This document shows, piece after piece, positions 58,321-64,000 of a stretch of DNA of 64,000 nucleotides. Both the position numbers and the translations under genes were made by a program. Within the stretch, counting starts at the first letter, position 1; each line of letters begins with the position of its first letter. Origin of the DNA: Papilionanthe hookeriana x Papilionanthe teres (lineage: Eukaryota > Streptophyta > Magnoliopsida > Asparagales > Orchidaceae); contig CM040432.1 in the NCBI GenBank assembly GCA_022702705.1, forward strand, positions 42,434,540 through 42,498,539, written 5' to 3'. Under the pieces are notes generated by a model. It was given only the letters and a program-made list of their open reading frames with translations, was not told where the DNA came from and searched no databases.

Positions 58321-60235
58321 AGTAGAAAAATAGGTTATTTTTCTATTTATTTAATTCCCTAAACTTCAAAAATGCATAACTTTGTGTAGAAAAATCAAAA
58401 AAATAAAATAAAAATACCCACTTGCTCAGTGAACAGAGGAGAATAATGTGGAAAAAAAATCATTTAATTTCATAAAGTATTTTATTTTTAATGATTTATT
58501 TACTCTCTGCATTGTTTTAATTCTCCATGCATATAAGAAATTCACTATGGCATGAGACCATAGGGCTTTTGAAGCCTACGAACTTAGGAATATTCCCTGA
58601 ATTTTCCAAGGTCAGAGGTCATCCTTATGCAAAGTTATTGATTTTTAAATTCATATTGCTGTTTTAAGTATTTTAAATTTAATAATTAGCATGTTGTGAA
58701 ATAAATTCTAGGAAAATTTGGTGATGTTTCTTATGACCATAGGACTCTAGGAAAAATAGGTTTTGAATTAATCCACTTGGAATAACCCTAATTGGCTTAA
58801 ACACCCAAAATATGTCCTTAATTAATTAGAGCTAATCACACATCAAATGACTTAAAATCAATTCTCCACTGACCTTTAGGATCAGAGGAACCCACCATAA
58901 AAATTTGAAGTCAATTGGACTTGGTTAGCCCTACTAAATGGGTTGATTAAGCCATTTAGCCAATTCAAACTTTAAAAATTCATAACTTTCAAAATACTTT
59001 TCAAAAATTCACCAAATTGGTTTTGGAGCCTCTCTGATATCAGGGGAATTTAAGAAAAGTAAAATTGCAATTTTCTAAAAAAGTTGATTTTTTTTGCATT
59101 ATTTTAATATTTTAATAAATTAAAAATAATAAAAATCTCAAAAATAATAAAATTCACCAAAATTTAATATTTTGAATTTTAATCACTTAGGAACAAACCC
59201 CATATTTTTCTAAAGTCTCTATAATGAGATATTAAATTTTAAAGCCCTAGGGTAATTTTAAAATTAAAAAAAATGTATTTTTTAGCATTTCCACTAAAAT
59301 AATTCTAATAAATCAAAGAAAAATTAGAAAATTGTAATAATTGATTCTCTAATTTCCTTGATATTAGACAGATTTTTGAAAAATATAAAATTCATTTTTC
59401 AACCTTTATTTTATTTTTAAATTAATTAATACCCCAAAACTCAAAATAATTATAATAAAAAGAATATAATTCAAAAAATCACCAAAATTGGTCCAAGTGG
59501 TCCTCTGGACAATAGGAATGTCCCATAATTTTCTTAGGGACAGAAACCTTCCCTTGGTCATATTATTAAATTTTCCTTAGAAATCCCTATTTTCCACCAA
59601 AAATAATTACATAAATAAATTAAATACAGAAAAATCACATTTTCTCCTCTCATGTCTTTATTGACATATGAGTGAAGTCACATAAAAATTTCAAGATCAT
59701 TTAAGCTCAATTTAGTGAGTTATGAAATTATTAAGCTTGAAGGGCAAAATGGTAATTAAAATTTTAACCTTTAATTAAAACTTTAGGCTTAATAAAATTA
59801 AAGAGTAAAATATTTGATCCTAATCTGATTTGGATGATTGAAATTTGAATAATATGGGTAGAAACCTATTAAACAATTTAAAAAAAATTGAAATGAACCT
59901 TAACTAAATAATTGTTTAAATTTGGAAGAATAATAAAATTGGAATTATTAAAATAGGGATATTTTTAGGAAGAGATTTGTTCTTTAATTTAGGAATCCTT
60001 AAATTAATCATTTCAATAATGTTTAATTCCTAATTAAAATGATAATCCAAATTTAAGATTTAAAATGCTAAAAGACTTAATCATTAAATTAAATTAAAGT
60101 TAAATTATTTAAATTAAACCCTTTTAAAATTTCAATTAAATTAATACTTTAACAATTAAAATTAAATCATCTTTAAAACATAAAAAATAAAATAATAAAT
60201 TAAAATTAAAAATAAAAATAAATTAAAATTTAAAT

Positions 60236-60480
60236 TAAATTAAATTAAATTAAATTAAATTAAATTAAATTAAATTAAATTAAAGTAAATTAAATCAAAT
60301 TAAATTAAATCAAATTAAATTAAATTAAATCATAACAAATCAAACTAAATTGAATTAAATTAAATTAAATAATAGAATCAAGTTAAAATTAAAATCAAAT
60401 TAAATTAAATTAAATTTAAAACTAAACCAAATTAAATTAAATTAAAGTTAAATTAAATTGAATTAAAAATAACATCACAT
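60236..60480. repeat. AAATT pentamer microsatellite in LTR E
   Basis: About 250 bases of taaat/aaatt units, cleanest at 60236-60300, decaying into variants (aaatc, aaatg). A similar but older block lies at 20280-20760 in the solo LTR. Confidence 0.9.
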
Positions 60481-62556
60481 AAGACATAGAGAAATTCAAA
60501 AATAAATATGAAGCAACTTGAACACTATTCCAAATTTAAACCCGTTAACTGAAATTAAATCATAAACCATTTGAACATCAATTTGCCCTCGAAAGCTTTT
60601 GTTGTCATAACTCCTAAACGAACGTTAAATGAAATGTTACTTCCCTCATAGGATATTCGAAATGTCCTAGTTCACTGAGTAAGATAACAACAAAACTTGA
60701 ATTCTGGATGATTAATTCATTTGTATAATTAAATTCATTTGGACTTAAAACAATTCTAGCAATATTGAAAAGATGTTTAAGATTCTTCTTAAGTACTTCC
60801 TCAATATGATAGGATATTTATAAGAACAATTGAACTTAATTGTTCTTTGATGAAGAAAATCGTCCTTAAACCAAAACACAAGGACCTAGATGTCATAGGA
60901 AATGACTAGCTATAGGATTAGGAATTTGGTAAAAAACCATAACCCTTCCCTTAACTTTACCTAGGAACTTGCTTAAATATTCTAAATTGTGTTTAAGTGC
61001 AGCTTGGGATGACGGGAAGACCCTCCAGGTACGCTTTTATTTTGTTGCAATTTATTTAATCACATCGCACTTACTTTTCTTGCATGATAAACAAGCTGTT
61101 GCATGAAAACCCACACTTTTAGGATAGTCCCTAAAACTGAAACCAAAACTAAATTAGAAGTCATTGCAAGATAAAATTCACCGCCACAACATTTCAAAAT
61201 ATAAAACAACTCAAAATTTAATCACAAACAGGACACAAAACTGTAATTACAACTAAATTAAAACGTCTTGTTGGATGATCGGGAATACCTCGGATGATGT
61301 AACCTACGTGTTGCTAACGGGATTTCCACGGTCTATATGAAAGTGTGGAACTCATTCAGTTGAGTTTAGCAAATTCATACGGACTAAATGAATACGATAA
61401 AAATAACGATGCGGAAGGATGGAGCCAGTGGGATTTTAGCCGGTGTTGTTATAATCAACTTTAAGATTTGTTTTAATTAAAACATAAAAAACACTTGGAA
61501 ATTAAGAATTTCTCTAAAGCAAAACACTTTTCTCATCTCCTGATTTATGACTTCTAAAACTAAACCTCTGCAACAACAAGGAGCTCGGAGCATGGTGGGC
61601 AGCACGACCATCGTCATCAGCAAAACTCAGATCTACTTCAGCAAAATTTTCTTAGAATTAAATAACCAAACTATAGGACTTCAAGGTAGTTTGCCTAGTG
61701 CAACATAAATCCTCAACTCTTCGTTAGGCATTTGCATGATCATGTCATGTAAATTAAGCCCTAACCGGTCTTAGGACTCCGAGGTAGTCGTTTAGTACGA
61801 CATAAACTCTCATATCTTCGAGGCTATTTGTATGATTTTATCATACAAATATAAGTCCAAATTAATTAAAATTGGCAAGATTGAAATATCAGAAAATTAT
61901 TAGGGCCTTCCTAAATCCAAGCCAAACAATAGGATAGTCGGGAAATTACCGAAGTTCGCTTCGAATCTGTAATTTCTCCTATTTTTCTTCCTTTGAATTC
62001 CCAAAACAAAATGTTCCAAATTTGATCCATTCCGTATCGAAATTCCAAAATTCAATCCATTGAAAACTTAAACTTTGAAATTCTTGAGAGCGAAGTATTG
62101 ATTATTATCGAGAGTTTTCTTAGGTGATTCCCGTCACTTAAGATGTAATTAACTATAGGGGCTTGCCCTTATAGGGAATTTTAAGAACCCGAGTAATATA
62201 AACCACTGCTTAATTCATTTATATTAAGCGGGGAATTTGTCGGCTTATAAAATTGTTTCGCGAGACCAAACGGATGTCACAAATCTTCTAGTTTATTTAA
62301 TCGAGCCCCATCACCAAACGAGTGTGTCTATTCTTCGAGATAGATACACAGTTTGTGATGCGGTGCTCGTTTATATAAACTATTCGGGATGTGAGATCAG
62401 TTTGATTTCATATCTTAAAATTTTCAAATATAAAATTTTTTTCAAAATCAAATACTACTTTTCAAATTATTTATTTAAAAATTGGCCGACAATTTCTGTT
62501 AGGCGACCCCCTTTTCAAAATAAAACACACAACCTAAAAATAAGCCGTACAATTTT

Positions 62557-62574
62557 TGGCGACTCCACTGGGGA
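62557..62574 (+). other. Primer-binding site of element E (tRNA-Arg)
   Basis: tggcgactccactgggga has a single mismatch (A for G) to the site at 44875. It lies five bases after the LTR end. Confidence 0.82.
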
Positions 62575-63091
62575 AAATTCTTCTCTCCATTTTAATCAGA
62601 CAATTCTGCTTTCAAAAAATCGGTAGTGTATCCATGTTCCTAGTGGATCAGACTACCCTTCTTTCCGTTGGAATACTATGTTCATTTCTACCTTGAACAA
62701 GTATAACCAACATTCTCTCGGATTTAGGAGCCACTGTTTAGACACCCCTAAACAGAGAGGTTCCGAGATCCTTTTACCTCATTTACGAGGTGGGGTGGAC
62801 CCCCGATAGGTATTAGTTTAGGAGCGGTCTTGCGGGTCGAGAAATTTCTACAAGACTTTCTCTTCCTTTTCCGGTTCCTAATCAATTCCTTTTATCCTTC
62901 CTACAATTCTTCTTCTTTTAATAACTCTCCGTCTTAACGAACAAATCTTTTGAAAAAGATAATTTTCCTTTAATACCACAATTATACTAAGATAAACAGA
63001 AATGTGTTCGGACTCTTTCTTTTTCGTCATAAGTTGTACAATAAGAAGAAGCACAATTCAGGGACTAACACTTGGAAGCTGCCCTACAGAA
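62575..63091 (+). other. Leader of element E between primer site and ORF1
   Basis: It aligns by eye with 44893-45461 of element D ('cttctctccatttt-atcagacaattctg', then tcggtagtg-atccatg). No gene is present. gccctacag/aa at 63081-63091 gives an AG two bases before the ORF1 start. Confidence 0.6.
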
Positions 63092-63926
63092 ATGGAAGCC
63101 CCAAAACTGATCTTCTCCTTCATCAACGGACTGGACCTGGCCGTGTTCAAGGACGAACTGCCTGATAATGGAATTATTCGATTCGGACAAGGATTCGGAG
63201 ACACCGACATCAAAATCCCCGACGTCACTCTCTTTTCACTCACAAGCAAAGTACCAGAAACTGAGAAGTCGTTGATTGAGTTTAACCTCAAGTCAACTCA
63301 TGAATTCCCTCCTCTGCAAAAGATTCCAACTGAGAGGAGTACTGCTGCCCACAGAAGGACTTTCGTTGCTACCCCCACTGGTCTAGTTGTCTCTGCGCCT
63401 ACCCCAGCTTCTGCCAGACTAAAGGGAAAGGAAATTCAAAACAATGACGAACCTGTTACCGTGGAGGGTACAGACCTTCCTGTGAGACCTTCTGTTTTTT
63501 AAATCGGGTCCAGCTCAAGAATTCCATCGCTGATGCAGACTCAGAGAAGGAACATAAGTAGAAGGATTGCTAGAGAAGCCAGAGCTGCTGAAGTTACTTT
63601 CCTAGAAGAAATCCAAGAACTGCCCGAGTATACACCGCTGCCTGAATACATACCACTTTTGGGAGGAAGCAGGTTTCATCCCCTCTCCGCCGCAGAGGAT
63701 GAAGAAAATGTTCGCAAGATTGCTTCGGCCCGTATATTACAACGATAGCCATAAGAAAAGGGCTAGAATTACGCCATTTACTCGACTGCAAACCTTGATA
63801 GAGAAGTTAGCGAAGAAAGAAAAATGCCCTGTATCAGAAATTTTAAGAAGGATAGGACGGGTGCCAGCCAAGTCCAGTCTTGGGCCACGAGTAGAACCTC
63901 GCTATCGCCGCGGAAAAGCCGAATAA
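63092..63926 (+). pseudogene. ORF1 upstream of gag, element E
   Basis: ATG 63092 is chosen because it aligns with ATG 45462 of D and follows an AG-ending site. The first 137 residues are open: IFSFINGLDLAVFKDELPDN, GQGFGDTDIKIPDVTLFSLT, KVPETEKSLIEFNLKSTHEF, then a Thr/Ala/Pro linker. A TAA at 63500-63502 is followed in frame by an Arg-rich stretch (QRRNISRRIAREARAAEV), a Pro/Glu segment and, after a shift near 63715, CPVSEILRRIGRVPAKS. Compared with D it carries fewer lesions, so E is the younger element. The function is unknown. The sequence runs on toward gag and leaves the window. Confidence 0.65.
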
Positions 63927-64000
63927 GAGAATGAAAGCTAGTCCACTTCGTCGTTGTTTCGGGACTACAAATTAGGGAGGATACCACCTTCCGAAGCATT

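Larger units (their letters stand above)
55139..62551 (+). repeat. 5' LTR of element E (giant LTR, 7.4 kb)
   Basis: Starts TGTTGACCTCAT with the tip hairpin (55143-55163), ends gccgtaca before a primer site. Its sections match LTR D in the same order: CA-rich U3 (55650-56900), GC-rich promoter/leader (57240-58320), AT-rich middle (58400-60480), conserved 3' part (60990-62551). It lies directly in the integrase frame of D with no polypurine tract before it. It is therefore the 5' LTR of a separate younger insertion and not the 3' LTR of D; ctact (55134-55138) is the expected left target copy. Confidence 0.85.

Noticed and set aside
60236..60480. Telomere- or centromere-like satellite
   Set aside because: The unit is AAATT (not TTTAGGG), only about 250 bases long, and lies at the same LTR position as other AT-rich blocks.
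55139..62551. Taking 38126-62551 as one simple element with 5' and 3' LTRs
   Set aside because: No polypurine tract or integrase C-terminus precedes 55139, and a tRNA-Arg primer site and ORF1 follow 62551. The second LTR must therefore be the 5' LTR of another element.
1..64000. tRNA, rRNA or host protein-coding genes
   Set aside because: Scanning for cloverleaf-type and conserved rRNA words and for non-transposon domains gave nothing. The only tRNA-like words are the primer-binding sites.

Overview
The window reads as nuclear, intergenic DNA of a seed plant, most likely a flowering plant with a large, repeat-rich genome. I base this on plant-type L1 LINEs (DUF4283-like ORF1, CX2CX4HX4C knuckle, C-terminal RNase H), Ty3/gypsy elements of the Tat/Ogre type (second RNase H, tRNA-Arg primer site, extra ORF upstream of gag) and Athila-like elements (tRNA-Asp-type primer site, 'putative plant transposon protein' ORF in the env position). 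I found no host gene, rRNA, tRNA or CRISPR array. Every coding stretch is a transposon gene, and nearly all are broken by stops and frameshifts. I cannot name the species.

Layout. (1) 1-3935 and 23669-25737 are two halves of an Athila-like element (A). They are split by a solo LTR of a giant-LTR Tat-type family (3936-23663) with a 5-bp target duplication (gttca). That solo LTR is itself loaded with a LINE cluster at 5474-18384: a full-length minus-strand LINE, a head-to-head 3' fragment, a minus-strand LINE-like piece in which ORF1-like sequence runs straight into a 3' UTR, and a near full-length plus-strand LINE. All are joined through (TA)n tracts. (2) 25738-29035 is a patchwork of an inserted LTR-like unit carrying a TTGACC-rich 78-bp tandem array, an antisense Athila-like LTR piece, and the 3' end of a second Athila-like element (B). 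(3) 29036-35629 is a third Athila-like element (C) with both LTRs but no pol. (4) From 35630 the elements nest like Russian dolls. A Tat-type LTR (F) sits in C's 3' LTR. Element D (LTR 38126-44869, internal region from 44870) sits in F's LTR. Element E (LTR 55139-62551, then its own primer site and ORF1) sits in D's integrase. D also carries a separate LTR insertion (51441-53196) inside its reverse transcriptase. The right halves of C, F, D and E lie beyond the window.

How the parts work together. In D one can read, in order: LTR promoter, leader, primer site, ORF1, gag, aspartic protease, linker, RT, RNase H, second RNase H and integrase. This is a classical pol order lacking only its 3' end. 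The LINEs show endonuclease, RT, zinc finger and RNase H after ORF1, with ORF1 and ORF2 overlapping at ATGATTAA. The most interesting non-gene signals are a conserved hairpin at the tip of every giant LTR, a possible leader intron that would remove the primer site and join the LTR leader to ORF1, a hypervariable GC-rich palindromic cassette at a fixed place in the Athila-like LTRs, and LINEs that use each other's (TA)n tails as landing sites.

All homologies were judged by eye from translated motifs and sequence comparison inside the window. Boundaries marked 'about' are accurate to some tens of bases.
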